From: DASUAO01 sp035763745
Lineage (GTDB): Bacteria > Actinomycetota > Acidimicrobiia > IMCC26256 > PALSA-555
DNA length: 64,000 bases
Direction: 5' to 3'
NCBI GenBank assembly: GCA_035763745.1
Contig: DASUAO010000006.1
Coordinates: 1-64,000 of the forward strand
Shown: positions 50,533 through 58,705 of the stretch, in pieces
Numbering within the stretch: the stretch's first letter is position 1
Layout: the number at the start of each line of letters is the position of its first letter
The notes under the pieces: model-generated
Database searches by the model: none
The model's input: only the letters and a program-made list of their open reading frames with translations
Told to the model about the DNA's origin: nothing
Program-made: the position numbers and the translations under genes

Positions 50533-51060
50533 ATGTCGGGGGCGACCGAACCCGCCCACACCGACGACGCCGGCCCGGACGCCGGGCTCGGCGCCCGGGT
50601 GCGCGCGGCGCACGAGCTGATCTCGACGCACCTCGAGCAGGTGGTCGCGGCCGAGCCGTGGGTGCAGACCGTCGAGTTCGATCCCGAGCTCACCCGGTGG
50701 TACGTGCGCTTCGGCTGCGACGCCCGCGACGCGACCACGATCTACTTCGATCTCCACCAGCGCACGCTGCGTTACGAGGTGTACTTCCTCCCCGATCCGC
50801 CGGCGCGCCGACTCGACCTGTACCGGTACCTGCTCGCGCACAACCACGCGATGTACGGCGCGAGGTTCTCGATCGGACCCGACGGCGACGTGTACCTCGT
50901 CGGAAGGGTCGCGCTCGAGCACCTCACCGTCGCGGAGCTCGATCGCATCATCGGGGTGCTCTACGAAGCAGTGGACCGGTGCTTCCCGACCGCGGTCTCC
51001 ATCGCGTTCGGACGCCGTCCGACACCGACCGCCGGCGACGGTGACGCGGGATCCGTCTGA
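50533..51060 (+). CDS. YbjN-domain protein (Rv0487-like)
   Basis: A 175-residue protein with a type III secretion chaperone-like YbjN fold: WYVRFGCDARDATTIYFDLHQ, YEVYFLPDPP, and LLAHNHAMYGARFSIGPDGDVYL (shown in parts). It is not linked to secretion in actinobacteria and its role is unknown. It follows mshA by 13 nt, an arrangement conserved in Mycobacterium. Confidence 0.88.
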   Translation: MSGATEPAHTDDAGPDAGLGARVRAAHELISTHLEQVVAAEPWVQTVEFDPELTRWYVRFGCDARDATTIYFDLHQRTLRYEVYFLPDPPARRLDLYRYLLAHNHAMYGARFSIGPDGDVYLVGRVALEHLTVAELDRIIGVLYEAVDRCFPTAVSIAFGRRPTPTAGDGDAGSV

Positions 51061-51317
51061 GGAAGGCCTTGTTCGTGCGTCCGACGCGCGCGACGATGCG
51101 CGTCCGGCGCCGACGGGCACCGGACCGGTCGGCCTCGGTCGATCGGGGCAGCGGGCCCGAGGTGCAGGACGGCCATCCCGTTCGGGGAAGTGCGGGATGC
51201 GTCGGAGCGTTCCTCGGGCTCGTTCGCGTCGGCTCTTCGTTCGCGCCGGTTCCGGGCACCCGAGCACGAGACGCGGTCCGTCTCGCCGGTCGGTCGGGGC
51301 ACGGTTAGCCTCCGGAG
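51061..51317. other. Intergenic region with proC promoter
   Basis: No coding pattern is seen in these 257 bases; open frames here are arginine-rich shadows. At the end, TAGCCT (51306-51311) stands 6 nt before the proC ATG, so proC is probably leaderless. Nothing else is recognised. Confidence 0.5.
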
Positions 51318-52118
51318 ATGCCCACGCTCGCGCTGCTCGGCGGCGGTCGCATGGGGGAGTCCCTGCTCGGTGGCTTGCTCGATGCCGGTTGGGAGCCGGA
51401 GCACCTCGCGGTGGCAGAGGTGGACGCGGAACGGCGACGCGTGCTCGAGGAGCGGTTCCCGGGAGTGCGGGTCGCGCCGAGTCCCGCGTGGGCGGTTGCC
51501 GATGTCGACGTCGTGGTGCTCGCGGTCAAGCCCGCCGTCGCGGTCGAGGCGCTCGAACAGTGCCTCCCCAGCCTGGGCGCGGACACGCTCGTGATCTCGA
51601 TCGCCGCAGGGGTCCGGCTGGCGACCCTCGACGTCGCGGTACCCGGCCGGCCGGTGGTCCGGGCCATGCCCAACACCCCCGCGCTCGTGCGCCGGGCAGC
51701 GACGGCCATCTCGCCCGGCGAGCACGCCTCCGACGTGCATCTCGCCGAGGCCGAGCGCGTGCTCGGTGCTGTCGGGATCGTCGTGCGCGTGCCCGAGGCC
51801 CAGCTGGACGCGGTGACCGCGCTCTCGGGCTCGGGCCCGGCCTACGTCTTCCTGGTGGCGGAGGCACTCATCGATGCGGGCGTGCTCGCGGGCCTTCCCC
51901 GTCCGGTCGCCGACCAGCTGACGAGGGAGACGCTGCTCGGCGCCGCGATGCTGCTGGCCGAGGGCGAGTCGCCCGAGGCGCTGCGGGCCGCCGTCACGTC
52001 GCCCGGTGGCACGACTGCCGCGGGGCTCCACGTGCTCGAGTCACGGGGGACACGAGCGGCCCTCCTCGACGCGGTCCGGGCGGCTGCCGCCCGGTCGATC
52101 GAGCTGGGCGACGCGTGA
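51318..52118 (+). CDS. proC: Pyrroline-5-carboxylate reductase
   Basis: ProC makes proline from pyrroline-5-carboxylate with NAD(P)H. The 266-residue protein has the nucleotide motif GGGRMGESL (8-16), VLAVKPA, VRAMPNTPAL, and the catalytic region TALSGSGPAYVF followed by SPGGTTAAGL. Length and motifs are typical. A leaderless promoter box fixes the ATG. It begins an overlapping operon with a phosphatase-annotated type and an HTH gene, as proC-Rv0500A in Mycobacterium. Confidence 0.95.
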   Translation: MPTLALLGGGRMGESLLGGLLDAGWEPEHLAVAEVDAERRRVLEERFPGVRVAPSPAWAVADVDVVVLAVKPAVAVEALEQCLPSLGADTLVISIAAGVRLATLDVAVPGRPVVRAMPNTPALVRRAATAISPGEHASDVHLAEAERVLGAVGIVVRVPEAQLDAVTALSGSGPAYVFLVAEALIDAGVLAGLPRPVADQLTRETLLGAAMLLAEGESPEALRAAVTSPGGTTAAGLHVLESRGTRAALLDAVRAAAARSIELGDA

Positions 52119-53116
52119 CCCGCCGGCCGCGTCGAGGGCGGCCTCCCCGGCTCGACCCGCCGACCCCGCCGCGACGGCCGGCCGGCGCCGGACCCCGGGT
52201 GACGAGTCCGCGCCGCGCGGTGATCGGGGCTCGGCTCGCGGGGGTCCCGTCGTCGGCGGGGCGTGCCGAGCTGGGGGCGCTGGTCGCCGGCGTGGTGGCC
52301 GGGCAGCCGGAGGCGACCCTCGGTCTCGACCTCGGCGGTCCCGACCGACCCACACGCGACGAGGTGTGGTCCGCGCTGGCTGGAGGCTGGGGCGTCGACG
52401 CCACGCCCCGGACGGTCACGATCGCCGTGGAGCGGACCCTGGCCGCAGCAGGGGTCGTGGCCGACTGCCTCGCCGACGTCTGCCGCACCGGTGGGTCGGT
52501 CGCGCTCGCCACCGGCCGGCCGGCGTCGATGCTCGGGTGCTACCAGGAGCTGGCCCACCTCCTGACCGCCGCCGGAGCCACCGTCCTGCGCTCGAACGCC
52601 CCCGCCCACGGCAGCGCGGCCGGAGCGGAGCGCTCGCCATGGTCGATCTGGTGGGTCGGCGGCGTCGCGGTGGCGACGGACGGCCGTGCCCTCCGAGCCG
52701 ACGACGGCGCCCTGCGCACCGACCACCGGAGCGCGCTCGCCGGCGACTGGCTGTTCGGGGTGGGTCGACCGGATCTCGTGATCGCCGACCGCGGGTTCGC
52801 GGCCGCCGCGGTGGCGGCGGGCCACCGGACGGTCGCCCCGGCCGACGTCGATGCCGTCGCCCTGGAGGTCGTGGCCCGCCGGGGCGCCCCGGTGACGATC
52901 GTCCCCCTGGACTGCGGGCGTCCGCCGGAGGCCTACGCCCCGCTCGTCGCGCTGCTCATGGCTCGCGTGGCCGGACTCGAGGCCGGCCCCGGCCCGGGCG
53001 GCCCGTCCGGCCCGGCCCGCCCGTCCGGCGGCGATCCCCGGACCGGACGCCCGCCACACTCGACAACTCCTCCCCCGGGGGCCTACGCTGCCCCCGAGAG
53101 CGGGGGAGAGGGGTGA
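52115..53116 (+). CDS. Conserved actinobacterial protein, possibly phosphatase-related
   Basis: A 333-residue protein. It starts at a GTG overlapping the proC stop. The core (about 30-285) has DVCRTGGSVALATGRPASMLG, WWVGGVAVATDG and GRPDLVIADRGFAAAAV (in parts), a family found in actinobacteria and often labelled phosphatase. A DxxT-like haloacid dehalogenase motif is not clear, so activity is unproven. The last 45 residues are low-complexity Gly/Pro/Ser. The stop overlaps the HTH gene. Confidence 0.75.
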   Translation: MTRRPRRGRPPRLDPPTPPRRPAGAGPRVTSPRRAVIGARLAGVPSSAGRAELGALVAGVVAGQPEATLGLDLGGPDRPTRDEVWSALAGGWGVDATPRTVTIAVERTLAAAGVVADCLADVCRTGGSVALATGRPASMLGCYQELAHLLTAAGATVLRSNAPAHGSAAGAERSPWSIWWVGGVAVATDGRALRADDGALRTDHRSALAGDWLFGVGRPDLVIADRGFAAAAVAAGHRTVAPADVDAVALEVVARRGAPVTIVPLDCGRPPEAYAPLVALLMARVAGLEAGPGPGGPSGPARPSGGDPRTGRPPHSTTPPPGAYAAPESGGEG

Positions 53117-53316
53117 GCCGCGTGGCGCAGTCCTTTGCGAAGGCGCGTTTCCTGACCGTGCAGGAAGTCGCCGACATGCTGCGAGTGTCATCGATGACCG
53201 TGTACCGGTTGATCAAGGCGGGCGAGCTGGCGGCGGTGCGCGTCGGCAGGTCGTTCCGGGTCCGGGACACCGACGTCGACGAGTACCTCGCGTCCCGGTT
53301 CACCCAGGCCGGCTGA
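53113..53316 (+). CDS. Excisionase-type helix-turn-helix protein (Rv0500A-like)
   Basis: A 67-residue protein of the MerR/excisionase HTH type: LTVQEVADMLRVSSMTVYRLIKAGEL then VRVGRSFRVRDTDVDEYL (two parts). Such proteins follow proC in Mycobacterium (Rv0500A). No phage genes are nearby, so it is a resident DNA-binding protein rather than an excisionase. GTG 53113 overlaps the preceding stop; GTG 53122 is an alternative. Confidence 0.9.
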   Translation: MSRVAQSFAKARFLTVQEVADMLRVSSMTVYRLIKAGELAAVRVGRSFRVRDTDVDEYLASRFTQAG

Positions 53317-53353
53317 GCGCGCGGCCCGTGCGGGCCGCGGCTCGTGCGACCCC

Positions 53354-53359
53354 TAGCCT
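53354..53359 (+). promoter_or_regulatory. Leaderless -10 box of SAM hydrolase gene
   Basis: TAGCCT ends 7 nt before the GTG at 53367 and decides this start over an earlier GTG at 53328. Confidence 0.45.
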
Positions 53360-53366
53360 CGATGTC

Positions 53367-54230
53367 GTGAGCCCCGCCGCGCGTCGACCCGTCGCGTTCC
53401 TCTCCGACTACGGACTCGCCGACGAGTTCGTCGGGGTGTGCAAGGGCGTCATGCTCGGCATCGCCCCCGACCTGACGATCCTCGACATCACCCACGACCT
53501 CCCGGCGCACGACGTGCGCGCGGGGGCGCTGGCGCTGGTGCGGGCGGTCCAGTACCTGCCGGAGCGATCGGTGGTGCTCGCGGTGGTCGACCCAGGCGTG
53601 GGCACCGACCGACGCATGATCGCCGTGGAGTGCGCGGGCGGCACCATGGTGGGACCCGACAACGGACTCCTCGCCCCGGCGGTGGCCATGCTCGGAGGGG
53701 CCTCGGCAGTCGTCGCGCTCGACCGGGACGAGTACCGGCTGCCCGCGCCGGGCCCCACGTTCGCGGGCCGTGACGTCATGGCACCGGCGACCGCCTATCT
53801 CGCGTCCGGGACCGAGCTCGACGAGCTCGGGACCGCCGTCGACCCGGCCGGCCTGGTCCCCGGGCTGCTGGCGCTCCCGAACGTCACCGACACCGGGGCG
53901 CTCGAGTGCGAGGTGTGGTGGGTGGACCGGTTCGGCAATGCCCAGCTCAACGTGGGTCCCGACGAGCTCGTCCAGCTCGGTGGCGCCGTCGGTGGCCTCG
54001 TCGAGGTGGTGGCCGGCGAGCGGGCCAAGTCGGCCCGGTGGGTCCACACGTTCGCCGACGCCAAGCCCGGTGAGCTGGTGGTGATGGTGGACTCCTACGG
54101 GCTCTGCGCCCTCGTCCTCGACCGCGCATCGGCGGCGGAGGAGTTCACGCTCCGCGCGGGCTCGGCGGTGACCGTGACCCTGCCCGGTCCGGCCTCCACC
54201 GCCGTCGCCGATCCAGCGCCGGGACGCTGA
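53367..54230 (+). CDS. SAM hydroxide adenosyltransferase (DUF62)
   Basis: A 287-residue enzyme of the DUF62 family that splits S-adenosylmethionine with water into adenosine and methionine; it is related to fluorinase and chlorinase. FLSDYG, VLAVVDPGVGT and GPDNGLL are its conserved motifs, and WWVDRFGNAQLNV with SYGLCAL mark the C-terminal domain. There is no sign of a halide-specific loop that could be judged by eye. It is followed by a 30-codon gene. Confidence 0.9.
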   Translation: MSPAARRPVAFLSDYGLADEFVGVCKGVMLGIAPDLTILDITHDLPAHDVRAGALALVRAVQYLPERSVVLAVVDPGVGTDRRMIAVECAGGTMVGPDNGLLAPAVAMLGGASAVVALDRDEYRLPAPGPTFAGRDVMAPATAYLASGTELDELGTAVDPAGLVPGLLALPNVTDTGALECEVWWVDRFGNAQLNVGPDELVQLGGAVGGLVEVVAGERAKSARWVHTFADAKPGELVVMVDSYGLCALVLDRASAAEEFTLRAGSAVTVTLPGPASTAVADPAPGR

Positions 54231-54239
54231 GGTCACCCG

Positions 54240-54332
54240 ATGCGGCCGGGAACCACGATCGTGATCGCCATCCTGCTGGTGCTGATCCTCAGCGCCGCCT
54301 TCGCCCAGTTCGTCCTGCGGCTCGGGTCGTAG
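54240..54332 (+). CDS. Small single-span membrane protein
   Basis: A 30-residue peptide, MRPGTTIVIAILLVLILSAA and so on to LRLGS. It has one hydrophobic helix (about 6-26) with Arg at both ends. It starts 10 nt after the SAM hydrolase stop with no clear Shine-Dalgarno site. Its composition is exactly that of a single-pass membrane peptide, so it is probably real; function unknown. Confidence 0.45.
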   Translation: MRPGTTIVIAILLVLILSAAFAQFVLRLGS

Positions 54333-54640
54333 TCGCGGTCGGCCCCCGGCTCGCGCGCGGTCTGGCGCATCCGGACCAACAAATCTCACTCTCCGTGGCA
54401 AAATTGCTCAAGGTTCACCAGTGCAGGGACGATGCGGGGAATGGATCCGGCTCGCGGGTGTGGGTGAACGTGACATCGTCGGGGAAACCGGCGATGACAC
54501 CGGCCTCCCAGCCCGCCCCAAGGCCCGCACCCGCGGTCGGGTCCGCGCTTCGCCCCTCGTGCGCTCCCCCGGCCGCTGCGCCCGGGGAGGACCGATTCCA
54601 CGGTCCCGGTGAGCGGATCCCGAGCCCGCACGGCCTCTCG
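54333..54640. other. Intergenic region without recognisable gene
   Basis: No supported coding sequence is seen. The stretch 54376-54425 is less GC-rich than its surroundings. A frame open from 54395 continues into the acyl-CoA synthetase remnant, but its first 80 codons show no family resemblance. It may be debris of the pseudogene's lost 5' end. Confidence 0.4.
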
Positions 54641-55347
54641 AACGGCAACGACGACGCGTTCGTCGTCGGGTACCTGGCAACCCTCCAGGTCGGCGCGATC
54701 GCCGTTCCCCTCAACCCGATGGCGCCGCCGCGCGAGCCGGCCCGTGACCTCGAGGCGATCGAGCCTCGTCTCGTCCTCGCCGCCGGGCCCTCCGCCGGGA
54801 CGCCCAAGGCCGCCGTCCTCACCCACGGCAACCTCGCCGCGAACATCACCCAGGTGCTCGACCACCCGGGCCTGGCGATCCGAGCCGATGACGTCGTGCT
54901 CGGCGCACTGCCGTTCCACCACATCTTCGGCCTCAACGTCGTGCTCGGCGTGACGCTCGCGGCGGGCGGTGCGGTCGTCCTCGAGGACAGCTCCGGTGCG
55001 TCGACCACTGCGGCGCTCGTCGCCACCCACGCGCTCACCGTCGTCGCAGGGCTCCCCTCGATGTACGACCAGTGGCTCGGGAGGTGCTGCTCGCGCACCC
55101 CGACGTCGCCGACGCCGCGGCCGTGGGCGAGGAGCATCCGCGCACGGGGGAGGCGGTCGCCGCCTACGTCGTCGCCCGGACCGGCGCCACGCTCGACGTC
55201 GGCGCGCTGGGCGAGTGGTGCGCCGACGCGCTCGCCCGCTACGAGTGCCCGGCCCGCTACGAGGTGGTCGACGAGCTGCCGCGATCGTCGACCGGGAAGC
55301 TGCTGCCTCGGGAGCTGCGGCCCTCGGCGACCACGAATCCCGTGTAG
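54641..55347 (+). pseudogene. Acyl-CoA synthetase (AMP-binding) remnant with internal deletions
   Basis: Three pieces of an AMP-forming acyl-CoA synthetase survive. First, NDDAFVVGYLATLQVGAIAVP up to LVLAAGP. Then the AMP motif appears joined too early (PSAGTPKAAVLTHGNLAAN), so the segment before it is missing. That piece continues as ALPFHHIFGLNVVLG to GLPSMYDQWL, where the frame jumps near 55075 directly to the C-terminal domain (REVLLAHPDVADAAAVGEEH, ending SSTGKLLPREL with the catalytic Lys). About 200 residues of the core, including the ATP-binding YGxTE region, are gone. The frame also shifts at the second junction. Its 3' end overlaps the following membrane protein gene. Confidence 0.85.
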
Positions 55348-55982
55348 ATCACCCCGATCCCGACCGCGAGGCTGAGGCTGAACGCCTCGTCGTGGCCCAC
55401 GATCCCCTGCACGAGCCCCCCGCTCGACAGCACGAGGGTCCCCACCGCGATCAGCAGGTTGGCCACGGCCATCCGGGCCCGGTCGGCGGTTCCGCGGTCA
55501 CGCGCGTAGCGGACGCCCGACCAGAGGGCACCGACCACGATCACGGTCGCGCCCACGCCGCTGCCGATGCCGGCGAGGATCCTCGGCAGCGCCCCGAACA
55601 CGTCCTTGCCCACGGGGATCTCGGTGCCACCGACCGCACCCATCGGTACGCTCACCAGGACACCGACTGCGAGGCCGCTGAACCCGACGAGGAACCACCG
55701 CACCCGGCGCGCGGCGTCGGGCCCCGCGAGCAGGGCGACGGTGCCGAGGGCCAGCCAGGGGACGTTCAGCACGGCGCCCAGGAGGTAGAACGCCCGGAAC
55801 GTCCCGCGATCCCACCCCGTCGACACGCCGATCGCGAGCGCCGCCGAAGCGAGGGCGAACATCGCGAGGGCCACCGTCCAGGCCCAGAGATGGTCGCTCC
55901 GGCGCTGGGTGGCCCGCACGAGGGTCGATTCGGCGAACAGCGAGGCGAGTGCGGTCGCGAGGAAGGCGAGCCCGGTGACCAC
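55257..55982 (-). CDS. Conserved actinobacterial multi-spanning membrane protein
   Basis: A 241-residue protein with about seven hydrophobic helices, beginning VTGLAFLATALASLFAES. Loops are short and the C-terminal tail is Ser/Arg-rich. No transporter motif is seen. The GTG at 55982 is chosen because TACGCT ends 6 nt upstream, with a good -35 (TTCACA, 17-nt spacer) that overlaps the Rex site. It is therefore probably controlled by Rex and may work in redox or respiratory adaptation. Its 3' end covers the end of the pseudogene. Confidence 0.75.
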   Translation of the reverse strand: MVTGLAFLATALASLFAESTLVRATQRRSDHLWAWTVALAMFALASAALAIGVSTGWDRGTFRAFYLLGAVLNVPWLALGTVALLAGPDAARRVRWFLVGFSGLAVGVLVSVPMGAVGGTEIPVGKDVFGALPRILAGIGSGVGATVIVVGALWSGVRYARDRGTADRARMAVANLLIAVGTLVLSSGGLVQGIVGHDEAFSLSLAVGIGVIYTGFVVAEGRSSRGSSFPVDDRGSSSTTS

Positions 55983-55988
55983 GAACCG

Positions 55989-56017
55989 AGCGTACGGGAC
56001 CTCCGATCCCTTGTGAA
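55989..56017 (-). promoter_or_regulatory. Leaderless promoter of the divergent membrane protein
   Basis: On the minus strand -35 TTCACA (56012-56017), 17-nt spacer, -10 TACGCT (55989-55994), then 6 nt to the GTG. The -35 lies inside the Rex operator, so Rex binding would block it. Confidence 0.55.
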
Positions 56018-56028
56018 CAAATGCACGA
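56011..56028. promoter_or_regulatory. Rex operator (ROP) candidate
   Basis: TTGTGAA-CAAA-TGCACGA matches the Streptomyces ROP pattern TTGTGAA-N4-TTCACAA fully in the left half and in 5 of 7 positions in the right. It lies between rex and the divergent membrane gene and overlaps the -35 of both promoters. Autoregulation of rex-hemACD is known in Streptomyces, so the location is as expected. Confidence 0.65.
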
Positions 56029-56041
56029 GCGGCGGTAGGCT
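56011..56041 (+). promoter_or_regulatory. Promoter of the rex-hem operon
   Basis: -35 TTGTGA (56011-56016) and -10 TAGGCT (56036-56041) with a slightly long 19-nt spacer. The leader to the ATC at 56110 is about 60 nt. The -35 is inside the Rex operator. Confidence 0.45.
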
Positions 56042-56109
56042 GTTCCCGAGACCCGGATCTCGGGAGACGGGAGCGCACCGTCGACCGCCGCTGCCCAGGG
56101 AGTCCTCCC

Positions 56110-56754
56110 ATCTCGGACGCTCGCAGGATCCCCGATGCCACCGTGAGTCGCCTGCCGCTCTACTCGCGGGTGCTCCTCGAGATGGCCGATCAGTCGATCG
56201 GGACGGTCTCCTCGGAGCAGCTCGCCGAGCTGGCGGGCGTGAACGCCGCCAAGGTCCGCAAGGATCTCTCCCACCTCGGCTCCTACGGCACCCGGGGCGT
56301 GGGCTACGACGTCGCCGAGCTGGTCGCCGAGATCGCCCGCGAGCTGGGCCTCACCCACGACTGGCCGGTGGCGATCGTCGGCCTCGGGAACCTCGGCCGG
56401 GCCCTGGCCAACTACCGGGGATTCGGGGCGCGGGGCTTCCGGGTCGTGGCCCTCGTCGACGCGGACCCGGCCAAGGTCGGCGAGACCGTCGGCGACCTCG
56501 CGATCGAGCCGATCGCCGCGCTCGACGAGATCGTCGCCTCCCGGAACGTCGCGATCGGCGTGATCGCCACCCCGGCCGCGGCCGCCCAGGAGGTCTCGGA
56601 CCGCCTGGTGGCCGCCGGCGTGGGGTCGATCCTCAACTTCGCGCCCACCGTGGTGTCGGTGCCGCCAGAGGTCTCGTTGCGCAAGGTCGATCTCGCCACC
56701 GAGCTCCAGATCCTCTCCTTCTACCAGCAGCACCGCGCGGAGGCCCCGGCATGA
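56110..56754 (+). CDS. rex: Redox-sensing transcriptional repressor Rex
   Basis: Rex senses the NADH/NAD ratio and leaves DNA when NADH binds. The winged helix carries RRIPDATVSRLPLY, LAELAGVNAAKVRKDLS and YGTRGVGYD; the Rossmann domain carries GLGNLG (91-96). The conserved RRIPDAT precedes the first standard start (GTG 56143, at V12), and no ATG, GTG or TTG exists between it and an in-frame stop at 56014. An ATC at 56110, with CAGGGAG about 7 nt upstream, would include it; that is the start used here. GTG 56143 gives a shorter 203-residue form. It heads the haem operon and its stop overlaps the next ATG. Confidence 0.92.
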   Translation: MSDARRIPDATVSRLPLYSRVLLEMADQSIGTVSSEQLAELAGVNAAKVRKDLSHLGSYGTRGVGYDVAELVAEIARELGLTHDWPVAIVGLGNLGRALANYRGFGARGFRVVALVDADPAKVGETVGDLAIEPIAALDEIVASRNVAIGVIATPAAAAQEVSDRLVAAGVGSILNFAPTVVSVPPEVSLRKVDLATELQILSFYQQHRAEAPA

Positions 56755-57419
56755 CCCCCGACGCGCCGACCGGCGGGCGGGCCGGTCTGGGTGGGTACCC
56801 GGTGAACCTCCTGCTCGCGGGGCGTCGGTGCGTGGTGGTCGGGGCCGGTCGGATCGCCGCGCGCAAGATCGAGGCGCTGCTCGAAGCCGGCGCCGATGTG
56901 CACGTCGTCGCGCCCGAGGTCTGCGACGAGGTCGAAGCCTGGAGTCGCGACGGTGCGCTCACCCTCACCGTCCGGGCGTTCACCGACTCCGACCTCGACG
57001 AGGCCTGGCTGGCGACGGCCGCCACGAGCAGCCCCGAGGTGAACCGAGCCGTGTTCGACGCCGGGACCGCGCGGCGGGTGTGGGTCAACGCGGCCGACGA
57101 CCCCGAGCACTGCTCGTGCACCCTGATGTCGGTGGTGCGCCAGGGGGATCTGGTCGTCACCGTCGGCACGGGCGGGCGCAGTCCGGCGCTGGCGACCTAC
57201 CTGAAGGACCATGTCCGCACCGAGATGGGGCCCGAGTGGGCCACCCTCCTCGAGCTGCTGTCGGAGGTCCGGGAGGCCCTCCGGTCGACCGGCGCCTCGA
57301 GCGAGGGACTCGATTGGCGAGGTGCCCTCGACTCGGGCATGCTCGATCTCATACGCGACGGTCGCACCGCCGACGCCAAGGAGCTCCTCGAGACGTGTCT
57401 CTCGTCGTCGTCGGACTGA
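56751..57419 (+). CDS. cysG: Precorrin-2 dehydrogenase/sirohydrochlorin ferrochelatase domain protein
   Basis: A 222-residue protein equal to the N-terminal (Met8p-like) part of CysG. YPVNLLLAGRRCVVVGAGRIAARK (in two parts, 16-39) is the NAD site, followed by a domain with VNAADDPEHCSCTLMSVVRQGDLVVTVGTGGRSPALA (in parts). It would turn precorrin-2 into sirohydrochlorin and insert iron for sirohaem. The methyltransferase needed before it is fused to HemD in the same operon. It overlaps rex and hemA. Confidence 0.9.
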   Translation: MTPDAPTGGRAGLGGYPVNLLLAGRRCVVVGAGRIAARKIEALLEAGADVHVVAPEVCDEVEAWSRDGALTLTVRAFTDSDLDEAWLATAATSSPEVNRAVFDAGTARRVWVNAADDPEHCSCTLMSVVRQGDLVVTVGTGGRSPALATYLKDHVRTEMGPEWATLLELLSEVREALRSTGASSEGLDWRGALDSGMLDLIRDGRTADAKELLETCLSSSSD

Positions 57420-58705
57420 ACCACCACACCGCACCGGTCGGCTTGCTCGAGCGGATGACGGTGCCGTCGAGCGGCCTGCCCAAGGCCCTGCACGACCTCA
57501 TCGGACGCGAGCACCTCGCCGAGGCCGTGCTCCTCGCGACCTGCAACCGCATCGAGGTCTACGCGCGCACCACCCGGTTCCACGATGGTGTCGACGACGT
57601 GCGGCACTTCCTCGCCGACACGTCCGGAGTCGCCCCGGAAGCGCTCAGCGAGGAGCTGTACACGTACCACGACGAGGCCGCGGTGGCGCACCTCTTCGGG
57701 GTGGCGTCGGGCCTCGACTCGATGATCATCGGCGAGGGGGAGATCCTCGGCCAGGTCCGCGACGCGTGGATCAACGCCGAGCGCGAGCAGTCCGCCGGCG
57801 TGCTGCTCTCGCGGGTCTTCCGCCAGGCGGTGGAGGTCGGCAAGCGCGCCCGGACCGAGACCGCGATCGGCCGTCACGCCGTCTCCGTCTCTTCGGCTGC
57901 GGTGCAGGTCGCGGCCGATCGGCTGGGGTCGCTCGAGGGGCGACGGGTGCTGCTCATGGGTGCCGGCGACGTCGGTGAGGGGATGGCGATCGCGCTGTCG
58001 GGAGCGGGGGTCGACGAGATCGTCGTCGCGAACCGCAGCCGGGCGCGTGGGAGCGAGCTGGCGAACCGGGTCGGTGGTCGCGTGGTCCCCCTCGACGACG
58101 TGCTCGACGCGCTCGTGTCGTGCGACGTCCTCCTTGCGTCGTCGGGCGCACCAGGGACGCTGATCGAGCGGGCCGACATGGAGGAGGTCATGCGCCGCCG
58201 GGACGGACGGGCGCTCCTGGTCGTCGACGTCGCCGTCCCCCGTGACGTCGACCCGGGGGTCGGGCAGGTCTTCGGCGTGATGCTCCTCGACATCGACGAC
58301 CTCAAAGCCGTGGGCGAGCAGTCGCTGCAGGCCCGCCGGGCCGAGGTCGGCCGGGTCAGGGTGATCATCACCGACGAGCTCGACCGGTTCCGGACCGAAC
58401 GGTCGGCACGGGAGGTCGCGCCGCTGGTCGCCGCACTGCGCGCCCGCATGGAGCAGCTCCGCCAGGTCGAGGTGGCGCGCCACGAAGCCAAGCTGGCCGC
58501 CCTCGACCCTGAGGCCCGCGCCGTGGTCGAGCAGGTCACGCGTGGTCTGCTCAACAAGGTGCTGCACGAGCCGACCGTGCGACTCAAGGACGCGGCCGGA
58601 TCGGCACTCGGTGAGGGGTACGCCGACGCGCTCGCGGCGCTGTTCGCGTTGCGCGACGACGGTCCCGGGGCACCGCCCGAGCCCCCGACCACTGCCGGGT
58701 CCTGA
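57395..58705 (+). CDS. hemA: Glutamyl-tRNA reductase
   Basis: HemA reduces glutamyl-tRNA to glutamate-1-semialdehyde, the first step of C5 haem synthesis. The 436-residue enzyme has VVGLNHHTAPV at its start, Cys50 in ATCNRIEVY (the nucleophile), GLDSMIIGEGEILGQV, and the NADPH motif MGAGDVGEGM near 190. The C-terminal dimerisation helices follow. GTG at 57395 lies 25 nt inside cysG and places Cys at the usual 50, which supports it. Confidence 0.96.
   Translation: MSLVVVGLNHHTAPVGLLERMTVPSSGLPKALHDLIGREHLAEAVLLATCNRIEVYARTTRFHDGVDDVRHFLADTSGVAPEALSEELYTYHDEAAVAHLFGVASGLDSMIIGEGEILGQVRDAWINAEREQSAGVLLSRVFRQAVEVGKRARTETAIGRHAVSVSSAAVQVAADRLGSLEGRRVLLMGAGDVGEGMAIALSGAGVDEIVVANRSRARGSELANRVGGRVVPLDDVLDALVSCDVLLASSGAPGTLIERADMEEVMRRRDGRALLVVDVAVPRDVDPGVGQVFGVMLLDIDDLKAVGEQSLQARRAEVGRVRVIITDELDRFRTERSAREVAPLVAALRARMEQLRQVEVARHEAKLAALDPEARAVVEQVTRGLLNKVLHEPTVRLKDAAGSALGEGYADALAALFALRDDGPGAPPEPPTTAGS

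Noticed and set aside
51041..52114. Upstream extension of the gene at 52115 through proC
   Set aside because: That part is arginine-rich out-of-frame sequence across proC; the GTG at 52115 overlaps the proC stop and begins the conserved protein.
53113..53316. Phage excisionase marking a mobile element
   Set aside because: No integrase, att site or phage gene is nearby, and the same small gene follows proC in Mycobacterium.
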